A DNA stretch of 14,471 nt from Anaerolineae bacterium (lineage in GTDB: Bacteria; Chloroflexota; Anaerolineae; JAFGEY01), in the NCBI GenBank assembly GCA_016929775.1, contig JAFGIE010000083.1:1-14471 (forward strand), read 5' to 3'. The position numbers were made by a program, and so were the translations under genes. A model generated the notes under the pieces. The model had not been told where the DNA came from. It made no database searches and worked only from the letters and a program-made list of their open reading frames with translations. Shown in pieces: positions 1 to 6,032 of the stretch (its first letter is position 1; each line of letters opens with the position of its first letter).

Positions 1-5
1 GCCAT
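1..5 (-). CDS. Start of an off-window gene, probably LexA-controlled
   Basis: Only the first five bases are visible on the minus strand: ATG at 5-3, then GC, so the protein begins Met-Ala. The call rests on what lies upstream. There is an AGGAG Shine-Dalgarno at 18-14 with an 8-base spacer, and a strong promoter at 72-44 with a LexA-type box in its spacer. The product cannot be named. A LexA box in the promoter suggests an SOS gene such as lexA, recA, a translesion polymerase or a uvr gene; that is inference. Confidence 0.6.
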
Positions 6-43
6 CTGGTCGGCTCCTTTCCTTACGGCTGCAGACTGCACAC

Positions 44-72
44 ATTATACCACGAACATGCGTTCTAGTCAA
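44..72 (-). promoter_or_regulatory. Strong sigma70-type promoter for the left-edge gene
   Basis: Read on the minus strand: -35 TTGACT at 72-67, a 17-base spacer, and -10 TATAAT at 49-44 preceded by TGG (extended -10). It differs from the consensus at one base. Transcription should start near base 37, leaving a leader of about 30 bases before the ATG at 5. Confidence 0.85.
54..65. promoter_or_regulatory. LexA (SOS) operator, Gram-positive type
   Basis: GAAC-ATGC-GTTC, flanked as cGAACATGCGTTCt, fits the GAAC-N4-GTTC box known for LexA/DinR of Bacillus and Actinobacteria. It lies wholly in the spacer between the -10 (49-44) and -35 (72-67), the ideal place to block RNA polymerase. Motif and position are seen directly; LexA binding is inferred. 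Confidence 0.75.
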
Positions 73-82
73 GGGTCTATTC

Positions 83-94
83 GCACACATGTTC
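83..94. promoter_or_regulatory. Possible second, imperfect LexA half-palindrome
   Basis: GCAC-ACAT-GTTC matches GAAC-N4-GTTC with one mismatch in the left arm. It lies 29 bases from the first box, upstream of the -35. It could be an auxiliary site or chance; alone it would not be convincing. Confidence 0.3.
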
Positions 95-165
95 TATCGT
101 GTGGGACATGCACCGCAAGGGGGGATGCCAGCGAACGCCGGATGGCGGGGACTGCGCGTGTGCCC

Positions 166-193
166 GTGACCGGCGCTAGGCGCCGCATGTCAC
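166..193. repeat. Inverted repeat / hairpin
   Basis: CGGCGC (171-176), loop TAG, GCGCCG (180-185) form a perfect 6-bp stem. GTGAC (166-170) and GTCAC (189-193) extend it across a 3-base bulge. No T-run follows on either strand, so it is not a standard terminator. It could be a protein-binding site or an RNA structure. Confidence 0.4.
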
Positions 194-303
194 ACGAGCG
201 AGGAGGGCGCAGTGAGGGGTGTCTCTCAACCCGGGCGGGAACGCCTGGGCAGTCCAGCGGACAAGCCGGGAAGGGGCGCCGCCGGGCTCTCGCGGCATAG
301 AAA

Positions 304-331
304 GAGGGAGCAGGGACCTCCCCGCTCCCTC
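304..331 (-). terminator. Rho-independent terminator of the zinc-ribbon gene
   Basis: GAGGGAGC (304-311) and GCTCCCTC (324-331) form an 8-bp stem with a 12-base loop, 27 bases after the stop of the minus-strand gene ending at 359. On the minus strand the stem is followed by TTTCTAT, a short imperfect U-tract. Confidence 0.6.
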
Positions 332-358
332 GGAATGCGCCGCCGACCAGCGTCTAGG

Positions 359-568
359 CTAGCCGGTCTTGTAGCAGGTCCCGTTCCGGTGGTACGGAAC
401 CGTCTTGCGCTTCCGTGTGCGCCCATCGTCAAACTCGACCAGCTGTACCATCAACAGCTCGCCCTGCGCGATTGGCTTGCCGCAGGCCTCGCAGACATAT
501 CCGCTTGCGCGGGACCGGTTTGCCTCTCGGGTGGCGACATCCGCACCCATCTTGCTCGCACGTGCCAT
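359..568 (-). CDS. Small zinc-ribbon-like protein of unknown function
   Basis: A 69-residue basic protein. The start at 568 is set by GGAGG with an 8-base spacer; an upstream in-frame start at 610 has no such site. Residues 1-22 are polar and rich in Arg, Ala and Ser. C26-x2-C29 followed by H60 and C65 could form one zinc site, with a short strand-rich stretch (LLMVQLVEFDDG) between. I do not recognise the family. It resembles short zinc-finger proteins that bind nucleic acid or partner proteins, but no function can be assigned. It has its own exact-consensus promoter (666-638) and terminator (331-304), so it is expressed apart from the mazG operon, probably at a high level. Confidence 0.75.
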   Translation of the reverse strand: MARASKMGADVATREANRSRASGYVCEACGKPIAQGELLMVQLVEFDDGRTRKRKTVPYHRNGTCYKTG

Positions 569-637
569 GTGATTGTCCTCCGCACTACCGTGGGCAACCT
601 GTGCCCACATCGCCTTTTCCAGATTGCACAGATCTCT

Positions 638-666
638 ATTATAGCCCAGAGCCCGTTTGCTGTCAA
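638..666 (-). promoter_or_regulatory. Exact-consensus sigma70 promoter of the zinc-ribbon gene
   Basis: On the minus strand: TTGACA at 666-661, a 17-base spacer, TATAAT at 643-638. Both hexamers and the spacing equal the consensus. Start near 631 gives a leader of about 63 bases before the ATG at 568. No operator was recognised, and no clear terminator separates it from mazG, which ends at 728. Confidence 0.9.
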
Positions 667-727
667 CTCAGAAATGCGACTTTGGGTGTGGCTGTAGCGA
701 AACGAGCACCGAGCTGTCGCTTTCGCG

Positions 728-1738
728 TCACTGCTCCAGGGCGCGGACCCGCGCCTCAAAGCTGGCGCTCGCCTCGCGGAGCGCGCTCTCCGCGTCCACG
801 CCGAGCAGCCGCGCGAGGTTCGCCAGGTCAAACAGAAGCTGCCCCACCGTGGCAGCGCGGCGGTCGGGATCGAGGTCTGTTAGGCTCTGCATCGCACGCG
901 CGACTTGGTGCACCGCTTTTCCGGCGTCCACTTCCAGGGCGTAGCTCGACAGCACGTGCCGCTGCAGCGACTGCGCGCGCGCCAACGCCGGCATCGTCGG
1001 TGGGATGCCGTCCAATGCCGACCGCTCGGCCCGAGAGGCCTTCTCTTGGCCCTTCAACAGCTCCCAGTTCACGAGGACCTGGTCGACGTTGTCGACCTCG
1101 AGGTCCCCAAACACGTGCGGATGGCGGTACACGATCTTGGTGTTGACGGCGCACACCACGTCGCTCATTCGAAACTCGCCCATCTCGGCCGCGATCTGGG
1201 CCTGCAGGAGCACGTGCAACAGCACGTCGCCCAGCTCCTCCTTGAGTGCATCGAGGTCCCCCCGGTCGAGCGCATCTAGCACCTCGTGGGTTTCCTCCTG
1301 GAAGCCCTGCCGCAGAGAGCGATGGGTCTGCTCCCGATCCCACGGGCACCCATCCGGAGCGCGTAGGTGAGCCACTGTCTCCTGGAACGTCTGCACCCCT
1401 CCTGCGCACGGCAGCGGGGGCACGTATAGCGCCGCCGCGACCGCGGGCGCCGCCAACGCGGGCAGCCGTCCCAACGGCGTGCGGACGCACTGCCCCTCTG
1501 CGCCGTCCTCGGCTGTCACGAGGGTCACCTGATGCTGCTCCGGGTACACCTGCCCCAGGCACGCCGCGAGTCGCGCCAGCTCCGAGACATGCTCAATAGG
1601 GGCGATCACGGCAGGTCGATCTGGGTTCAGATCGGGGTAGTGACGCGCAGTCAGTGCGCTTGTGCGATAGACCTGCAGCGCATCTGGGGACAGGGCGAGC
1701 TGGGCCAATGCCGAGAGGGCGAGCCGGTACACATCCAT
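728..1738 (-). CDS. mazG: MazG-family nucleotide pyrophosphohydrolase with a half methylase domain
   Basis: A 336-residue protein that probably hydrolyses (d)NTPs to monophosphates and PPi. Residues 121-215 are a clear MazG domain: LRAPDGCPWDREQTH, then the metal-binding EExxE (E148, E149, E152) and ExxD (E168, D171). Residues 1-110, ending LYVPPLP, match the C-terminal half of the tetrapyrrole-methylase domain that precedes MazG in YabN-type proteins. The SAM-binding half (GxGPGD) is missing, and the preceding gene fills the upstream DNA, so the loss is real within this locus. The second MazG repeat (about 260-336) lacks the acidic ligands (ATVGQLLF where EELGDLLF is usual). ATG at 1738 has AGGA 8 bases upstream; an ATG at 1756 overlapping the previous stop is the alternative. 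Last gene of the operon. Confidence 0.9.
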   Translation of the reverse strand: MDVYRLALSALAQLALSPDALQVYRTSALTARHYPDLNPDRPAVIAPIEHVSELARLAACLGQVYPEQHQVTLVTAEDGAEGQCVRTPLGRLPALAAPAVAAALYVPPLPCAGGVQTFQETVAHLRAPDGCPWDREQTHRSLRQGFQEETHEVLDALDRGDLDALKEELGDVLLHVLLQAQIAAEMGEFRMSDVVCAVNTKIVYRHPHVFGDLEVDNVDQVLVNWELLKGQEKASRAERSALDGIPPTMPALARAQSLQRHVLSSYALEVDAGKAVHQVARAMQSLTDLDPDRRAATVGQLLFDLANLARLLGVDAESALREASASFEARVRALEQ

Positions 1739-1748
1739 GCGTCCTATC

Positions 1749-2768
1749 CTACTCATATAGCCGGGCGATCTCGTCCTGGTCGAAGCGCGGTAGTGGTCGC
1801 GTACCACCTCTGCCCCGCAAGACCAAGCCCCGCTCCGGAGGCACGGCACGCGCGATAGCGGTGGCGGCGATCCCGTCAGCGTGCAGGGCATCGCACACGG
1901 CGCCTGCCTCCGCCGGAGAAACGGCGATCAGCAGCGCGCCGGATGCGATCACGCCGAGCGGGTCGAGCCCCAGGGCGGCGCAGAGCGCTTGCGTCTCCTC
2001 AAACACCGGGATCGACGCCTCATCCACCTCGAGCCCGACCTGAGAAGCGGATGCCAACTCCCACAGCCCTGTCGCGAGCCCCCCCTCCGTGGGATCGTGC
2101 ATGGCGTGAACCGCCGCCACCTGCGTTGCCAGGCGCGCCTCACGCACCACGCTGATCCCGGGATCGCGCAGGAACCTCCGACAGCGGTCAAGCAGCTCAC
2201 CTGGGAACGAGCTGCGCAGCGTCTCGTGCATCTCGCGCGCGATGATCGCAGTGCCCTCGACGGCAATGCCCTTGGTCAACAGGACGACGTCGCCTGCCTC
2301 GACCCCCCCACTCCGGATCAGCCGCCCCGGACTGACTTCGCCCAGCATCACCCCGACCACGATCGGTCGGTCGAGGCCATACGTCACCTCGGTATGTCCG
2401 CCGCATGGCACGACCCGCAGGGCACGGCATGCCGACCCAATCTGGGCCATGATCGCGTCGACGAGCGTTTCGTCCGCCTGCCCGCCGGGAAGGAGAATCG
2501 TGGACAGGAACCAGCGCGGTATGCCCCCGGCAGCGGCAACGTCATTTGCGTTGATCTGCACCGCATACCAGCCGATCTCATCCGTCGCAAAGGTGATGGG
2601 GTCCGTCTTGACGACGAGCCAGCTCGGCCCAACGTCGATCACAGCCGCGTCCTCCCCCACGCCTGGGTAGACCAGCACCCGGTCGTCGGGGAGCGAGAAC
2701 GTGTGCCGCTCCAGCAGCGCGCCGAGCTGTTGCGGCGTCAGCTTGCCCAGTGGAAGTGCCTTGCCCAT
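1749..2768 (-). CDS. AIR-synthase-related (HypE/PurM-fold) protein
   Basis: A 339-residue protein of the PurM/HypE/SelD/ThiL ATP-binding superfamily. Visible signatures are GVGEDAAV (37-43), NANDVAAAGG (73-82), CGGHTEV (122-128) and HDPTEGG (224-230), in the order typical of N-terminal AIRS and C-terminal AIRS_C domains. It resembles HypE, but the tail ends IARLYE and lacks the C-terminal cysteine that carries the cyano group in HypE, and no other hydrogenase genes are near. A hydrogenase role is therefore unlikely, and its substrate is unknown. The start at 2768 lies 8 bases after the yggT stop with AGGGG upstream; the stop is 10 bases from the mazG start at 1738. It is translated as part of the six-gene operon. 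Confidence 0.85.
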   Translation of the reverse strand: MGKALPLGKLTPQQLGALLERHTFSLPDDRVLVYPGVGEDAAVIDVGPSWLVVKTDPITFATDEIGWYAVQINANDVAAAGGIPRWFLSTILLPGGQADETLVDAIMAQIGSACRALRVVPCGGHTEVTYGLDRPIVVGVMLGEVSPGRLIRSGGVEAGDVVLLTKGIAVEGTAIIAREMHETLRSSFPGELLDRCRRFLRDPGISVVREARLATQVAAVHAMHDPTEGGLATGLWELASASQVGLEVDEASIPVFEETQALCAALGLDPLGVIASGALLIAVSPAEAGAVCDALHADGIAATAIARAVPPERGLVLRGRGGTRPLPRFDQDEIARLYE

Positions 2769-2776
2769 CGGCGCCC

Positions 2777-3049
2777 CTATGCCAGGCTGGTGAGGATGAC
2801 GAGCAGGACGCGCTCGACGAGCCAGAGCAAGATCAGGGCAACGACCGGGGACAAGTCCCATGCCATCGCGCCGCTCCGCACCGGCGGGATGTAGCGGCGT
2901 ATCGGCGCCAGGACGGGCTCTGTGATCCGGCGTAGGAACACGACAGCCGCATGGGAGGGACCCAGCAGCATATCCAGAAAAGTCCGTGCGATCAAGCAGA
3001 TGCTGTATAGGCTGAAAAGCGTCTGAACGAGCCTTATCACGGTGTACAT
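2777..3049 (-). CDS. yggT: YggT-family membrane protein
   Basis: A 90-residue inner-membrane protein with hydrophobic helices at about 3-26 and 65-88. The joining stretch carries the family hallmark FLRRITEPVLAPIRRYIPP (39-57). YggT proteins sit beside yggS in many bacteria and are linked to cell division/envelope and osmotic tolerance; the biochemical role is unsettled. ATG at 3049 follows AGGAG with a 6-base spacer. An in-frame ATG at 3076 would overlap yggS but has a weaker site. The stop of yggS is 10 bases upstream. Confidence 0.9.
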   Translation of the reverse strand: MYTVIRLVQTLFSLYSICLIARTFLDMLLGPSHAAVVFLRRITEPVLAPIRRYIPPVRSGAMAWDLSPVVALILLWLVERVLLVILTSLA

Positions 3050-3059
3050 ACCGCTCTCC

Positions 3060-3761
3060 TCAGGATCGTGATCCATAGATTGCGCGCCCGACCCGAACCA
3101 TCGTCGCGCCTTCCTCAACGGCAACCTCGAAATCGTCGGTCATCCCCATCGACAGATGCATCCATCCGCACTCGGGAAAGCGCGCCCGGAGGACATCACG
3201 CAGCCAACGCAGCCGTGCAAAGATGGGACGAACCTGCTCCGGATCGTCGCTGATCGGCGCCACCGTCATCAGTCCGTCCACTCGCAGGTGGGGCAACGAG
3301 ATGACCTCTGCCGCACTAGGTGCCAGCTCCGCCTCCAGGTCGTCTCGAAAGCCATACTTGGAGGCCTCCCCCCCGACATTGACCTCGATCAGGATCTGCA
3401 GGACTTGACCTTCGGCGGCGGCAGCTGCGTCCAGCCGGCGCGCCAACTTGACGCTGTCCACCGATTGGACCACATCAAAGCAGGATACCGTCCGAGCAGC
3501 CTTGCGGCTCTGCACGTGACCGACCATGTGCCATACCGCGCCAGGCAGATCGAGCTGCGCACGCTTTTGCTCCGCTTCCCCAACCCGGTTCTCGCCGATG
3601 TGCCGTACACCAGCCGCGTAGGCCGCCTCGATCTCGGGCGGGGTGCGCGTCTTGCTCACCGCTACCAGCAGGACCTCCAAGGGATCGCGCCCGGCACGGG
3701 CAGCCGCATCCTCGATCCGGCGCCGCACCTCCCCCACTCGCATCGCGATGTCCTTGTCCAT
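3060..3761 (-). CDS. yggS: PLP-homeostasis protein, YggS/PLPBP family
   Basis: A 233-residue single-domain TIM-barrel protein that binds pyridoxal 5'-phosphate and buffers vitamin B6 and amino/keto-acid balance. It is not a classical enzyme. The PLP lysine is K37 in VAVSKTR. Other family motifs are IGENRVGEA, WHMVGHVQSRKA, VNVGGEASKYG, LMTVAP and SMGMTDDFEVAVEEGATMVR. The length is normal for the family. The start at 3761 has GAGG 5 bases upstream; pgeF ends at 3769, so the two genes are 7 bases apart. The order pgeF-yggS-yggT is conserved widely, which supports the calls. Confidence 0.96.
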   Translation of the reverse strand: MDKDIAMRVGEVRRRIEDAAARAGRDPLEVLLVAVSKTRTPPEIEAAYAAGVRHIGENRVGEAEQKRAQLDLPGAVWHMVGHVQSRKAARTVSCFDVVQSVDSVKLARRLDAAAAAEGQVLQILIEVNVGGEASKYGFRDDLEAELAPSAAEVISLPHLRVDGLMTVAPISDDPEQVRPIFARLRWLRDVLRARFPECGWMHLSMGMTDDFEVAVEEGATMVRVGRAIYGSRS

Positions 3762-3768
3762 ATCCACC

Positions 3769-4557
3769 TCAGCTACGCAAGGCAATCAATGCGCCGATCC
3801 GGCCCGTACGCCCGTGCTCCGCGCGGTGAGAGAACCACTCTTCGGTGTGGCAGGCAGTGCACATCCCGGCTACCTCGATCTCCGTCACTCCCGCGCGCGT
3901 CAAGCAGTACCGGTTCGCAGACCACAGATCAAAGCGCCAGTGCCCATCCGCCACTGGCGTCAGAAACTGGGTGCCATCCTCCCCAAACGACGCGCGCACG
4001 GCGTGCACGACGTCTGTCCCCACCTCGTAGCAGCAAGGACCGATTGCGGGACCGATGCCGGCGATCAGGTCCGCAGGCCGAATCCCGTATGCCGCGCCCA
4101 TCTGCCGCACAGTGGCCTCTGCCACGCGCTGGACGGTGCCGCGCCATCCCGCATGCGCCAGGCCGATCGCCCTGTGCCGGGGATCGTAGAGCCACAGGGG
4201 CACACAGTCAGCGAAGCGGAGCATCAGCGGTACACCGGGCTCATCCGTGATCAGAGCATCTGTCGCCTCGATCACGCGCCCCCAGTCTCGCGCGCTGACG
4301 CGTACGACACGCGAGCCATGCACCTGGTGCGGGGACACGATGTGATCGACCTGGAGCCCCAGGGCCCTACAGATCGACTCGTGGTTGGCGCGTACTGCCG
4401 CGGGGTCGTCGCCGACCGTGTGCCCCGTGTTCAGGGCGTGCCACGGGGGCCGACTCGCGCCGCCGAGACGGGTAAAGACGCCGTGTACCAGACCGTCATG
4501 CTCCAGCAGCTGGCTGAACTGGTAGTAGACAAGCGTCCCGAACGTCGTGCGCTGCAT
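3769..4557 (-). CDS. pgeF: Peptidoglycan editing factor, laccase-domain (YfiH/YlmD) family
   Basis: A 262-residue protein of the multicopper-oxidase-like family now linked to removing misincorporated serine from peptidoglycan precursors; purine-nucleoside activity is also reported for relatives. Zinc ligands H80 (HQVHG), C118 (ADC) and H135 (AHAGWRG) are all present, along with GPAIGPCCYEVG (169-180) and the terminal HGRTGRIGALIAL. The length is standard. Start: ATG at 4557 with AGGAG about 10 bases upstream; a GTG at 4596 in frame has no ribosome site. It is second in the operon, 53 bases after the membrane-protein gene. Confidence 0.94.
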   Translation of the reverse strand: MQRTTFGTLVYYQFSQLLEHDGLVHGVFTRLGGASRPPWHALNTGHTVGDDPAAVRANHESICRALGLQVDHIVSPHQVHGSRVVRVSARDWGRVIEATDALITDEPGVPLMLRFADCVPLWLYDPRHRAIGLAHAGWRGTVQRVAEATVRQMGAAYGIRPADLIAGIGPAIGPCCYEVGTDVVHAVRASFGEDGTQFLTPVADGHWRFDLWSANRYCLTRAGVTEIEVAGMCTACHTEEWFSHRAEHGRTGRIGALIALRS

Positions 4558-4610
4558 GCGCTCATCGCTCCTGTCGAGATACCGGTACAAGGCCACAGAG
4601 CAAGACGCAC

Positions 4611-4976
4611 TCAGCGATGCCGCACCAACGCGTCGTGATCTTCATCCCTCCAGTCCAGGACGGCGCCCAAGTATCGCCCCAACACGATGCCGCACAGCAC
4701 GATCGCATAGCTGGCATAGGATACCCAGGTCGCCTCCGACCGAAACAACACGTGGAACGCAATCGCGACCACGATGCCGACCAGACCGCCGACGATCGTG
4801 CCCAGCCACTTGCCCGAGAGATCGCGGAGCATGCCGCCCAGAGTCAGCCGGGGCGCCGTGTGCCGCGCCGCGACCCGTCGCTGGAACGCACGCTCGCGTG
4901 CCCGGGGGTCACGAAGGCGGAGTTGCCGTTCGCGGATGCGCTGAATCCGCTCGATCTCGTCCCTCTGATCGCTCAT
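4611..4976 (-). CDS. Small two-helix membrane protein, unknown function
   Basis: A 121-residue protein. Residues 1-43 are highly charged, Arg/Glu-rich and probably helical or coiled. TM helices lie at about 57-78 (with GGLVGIVV) and 84-107, followed by a short polar tail ending LVRHR. The basic N-terminus is expected in the cytoplasm. I do not recognise the family. ATG at 4976 has GGAGG with a 6-base spacer. It is the first gene behind the promoter at 5068-5040 and is probably co-transcribed with pgeF and yggS. Confidence 0.8.
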   Translation of the reverse strand: MSDQRDEIERIQRIRERQLRLRDPRARERAFQRRVAARHTAPRLTLGGMLRDLSGKWLGTIVGGLVGIVVAIAFHVLFRSEATWVSYASYAIVLCGIVLGRYLGAVLDWRDEDHDALVRHR

Positions 4977-5039
4977 GCGCTTCCTCCGTCCTGCGTGGTC
5001 CGCGTCTCGAGACAGGGTGACTCGTCCCGCTACCACGCC

Positions 5040-5068
5040 ATTCTACCACAAGGCACACGGTCTCGCAA
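5040..5068 (-). promoter_or_regulatory. Promoter of the six-gene minus-strand operon
   Basis: On the minus strand: TTGCGA at 5068-5063, a 17-base spacer, TAGAAT at 5045-5040 with TGG before it (extended -10). The predicted start near 5033 gives a leader of about 57 bases before the ATG at 4976. Confidence 0.7.
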
Positions 5069-5112
5069 CATCCACCCACCCGCAATCTCGTGTTGATTTC
5101 GTTTCGACTGTG

Positions 5113-5141
5113 TTGCTTTTTGTTTGATTCGATGCTATACT
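5113..5141 (+). promoter_or_regulatory. Promoter of the deoR-type/E1/E2 transcript
   Basis: TTGCTT (5113-5118), a 17-base spacer, TATACT (5136-5141) with TGC before it (extended -10). The start near 5148 gives a leader of about 70 bases. Upstream of the -35, GATTTCGTTTCGAC (5095-5108) has a direct TTTCG-TTTCG repeat. In the leader, GAGAC-G-GTCTC (5171-5181) is a perfect odd palindrome. Either could be the DeoR-family operator; that is inference. Confidence 0.75.
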
Positions 5142-5219
5142 AGCGCCGTTGAGAGAGCCTCGTGGCCCGTGAGACGGTCTCGCACCCCGTCCTTGGCCCA
5201 GCACCCAGGAGTCACATCT

Positions 5220-5990
5220 ATGCTCGCTGCGGAGCGCCACGCCCGGATCGCCGATATGGTCACCCGTCACAAGACCGTCACGGTCTCAGAGCTGTGCAAG
5301 CAGTTCGCCGTGTCCGACATGACCATCCGGCGCGACCTACAGCGCCTGGAGGACGAGGGGGTGCTCATGCGCACGCACGGCGGCGCGGTGGCGGTGCTCC
5401 CAGAGCAAGACGCTGCGTTCGGCATACGCGAGCAGGCCCACCCCGAAGCTAAAGAAGCGATCGCGCGCGTCGCTGCCAGCCTCGTGAACCCAGGCGACAC
5501 GATCATCCTGGACGCGGGTACGACGACGGCGCGCCTGGCGCGGCACCTGCACGGCAAGGTGGGCCTGACGGTGATCACGACCTCCTTGCACGTCCTGCGC
5601 GAGCTTGGCGGGGATGAACAGATCACGCTGATAGCGACCGGAGGGACCGTCCGACCCGCGACGCTCTCCTTTGTCGGTTCGTGGGCCGAGGAGATGCTGT
5701 CAGGCTTTCACGCCGACGCCCTCTTTCTCGCCGCCACCTCTGTGGACCTGTCCCGCGGGCTATTCAACAGCAACGTCTACGAGATCGGCATCAAGCAGCA
5801 GATGATCCGTTCCGCACGCCGCGTGGTCCTCCTGGCAGACCACACCAAGTTCGGCAGACAGTCGACTGCCAGGATCGCGGGCCTGGAGCAGGTGCACTGT
5901 GTCGTCAGCGATAGCCAGATCGCCCCCGACGTCGCCCTCGCGCTTCGAGAGCATGGCATTGAGGTCCGCTTTGCCTCGCTGCACGAGTAG
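5220..5990 (+). CDS. DeoR-family transcriptional regulator
   Basis: A 256-residue protein. Residues 1-55 are the DeoR winged helix-turn-helix: ERHARIADMV, VTVSELCKQFAVSDMTIRRDLQRLEDEG and RTHGGAV. The remainder is the DeoR sensor domain of the ISOCOT fold, with DAGTTTARLARHL and ATGGTVRPATLSFVG, which in relatives binds phosphorylated sugars. ATG at 5220 has AGGAG at 5207-5211 with an 8-base spacer; a TTG at 5124 in frame lies inside the promoter and is excluded. It is first in the transcript, and E1 starts 42 bases after its stop, so it likely controls itself and the dehydrogenase genes. The effector is unknown. Confidence 0.93.
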   Translation: MLAAERHARIADMVTRHKTVTVSELCKQFAVSDMTIRRDLQRLEDEGVLMRTHGGAVAVLPEQDAAFGIREQAHPEAKEAIARVAASLVNPGDTIILDAGTTTARLARHLHGKVGLTVITTSLHVLRELGGDEQITLIATGGTVRPATLSFVGSWAEEMLSGFHADALFLAATSVDLSRGLFNSNVYEIGIKQQMIRSARRVVLLADHTKFGRQSTARIAGLEQVHCVVSDSQIAPDVALALREHGIEVRFASLHE

Positions 5991-6032
5991 GCGCGTGCGG
6001 CCCAGGCGGAACACACCAGACAGAGGAGAGCT

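Larger units (their letters stand above)
73..303. other. Non-coding stretch upstream of the left-edge gene
   Basis: No convincing gene is seen. The open frames here (for example a GTG at 212 behind AGGAGG at 201-206) run antisense through the zinc-ribbon gene and its promoter and encode low-complexity Arg/Gly/Pro-rich peptides. The stretch holds the imperfect LexA-like site at 83-94 and the hairpin at 166-193. Confidence 0.5.

Noticed and set aside
212..697. Plus-strand frame starting GTG at 212 behind AGGAGG
   Set aside because: It runs antisense over the zinc-ribbon gene, its consensus promoter and terminator. The product is Arg/Pro-rich without domain features.
670..727. Possible terminator after mazG
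   Set aside because: Only a 5-bp AGCGA/TCGCT pairing with a large loop and no T-run was found.
1749..2768. True HypE hydrogenase maturation factor
   Set aside because: No C-terminal cysteine motif and no hyp or hydrogenase genes in the window.
1881..2894. Long plus-strand open frame of 337 codons
   Set aside because: It is antisense to the AIRS-like gene, which has clear family motifs. Long antisense frames are common in GC-rich DNA.
3156..4638. Plus-strand frames opposite yggS and pgeF
   Set aside because: The minus-strand proteins are unmistakable. The antisense products are Arg/Ser/Pro-rich and have no ribosome sites.
5124..5219. N-terminal extension of the DeoR protein from a TTG at 5124
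   Set aside because: The TTG lies between the -35 and -10 of the promoter. ATG at 5220 has a good ribosome site and begins exactly at the family's N-terminus.
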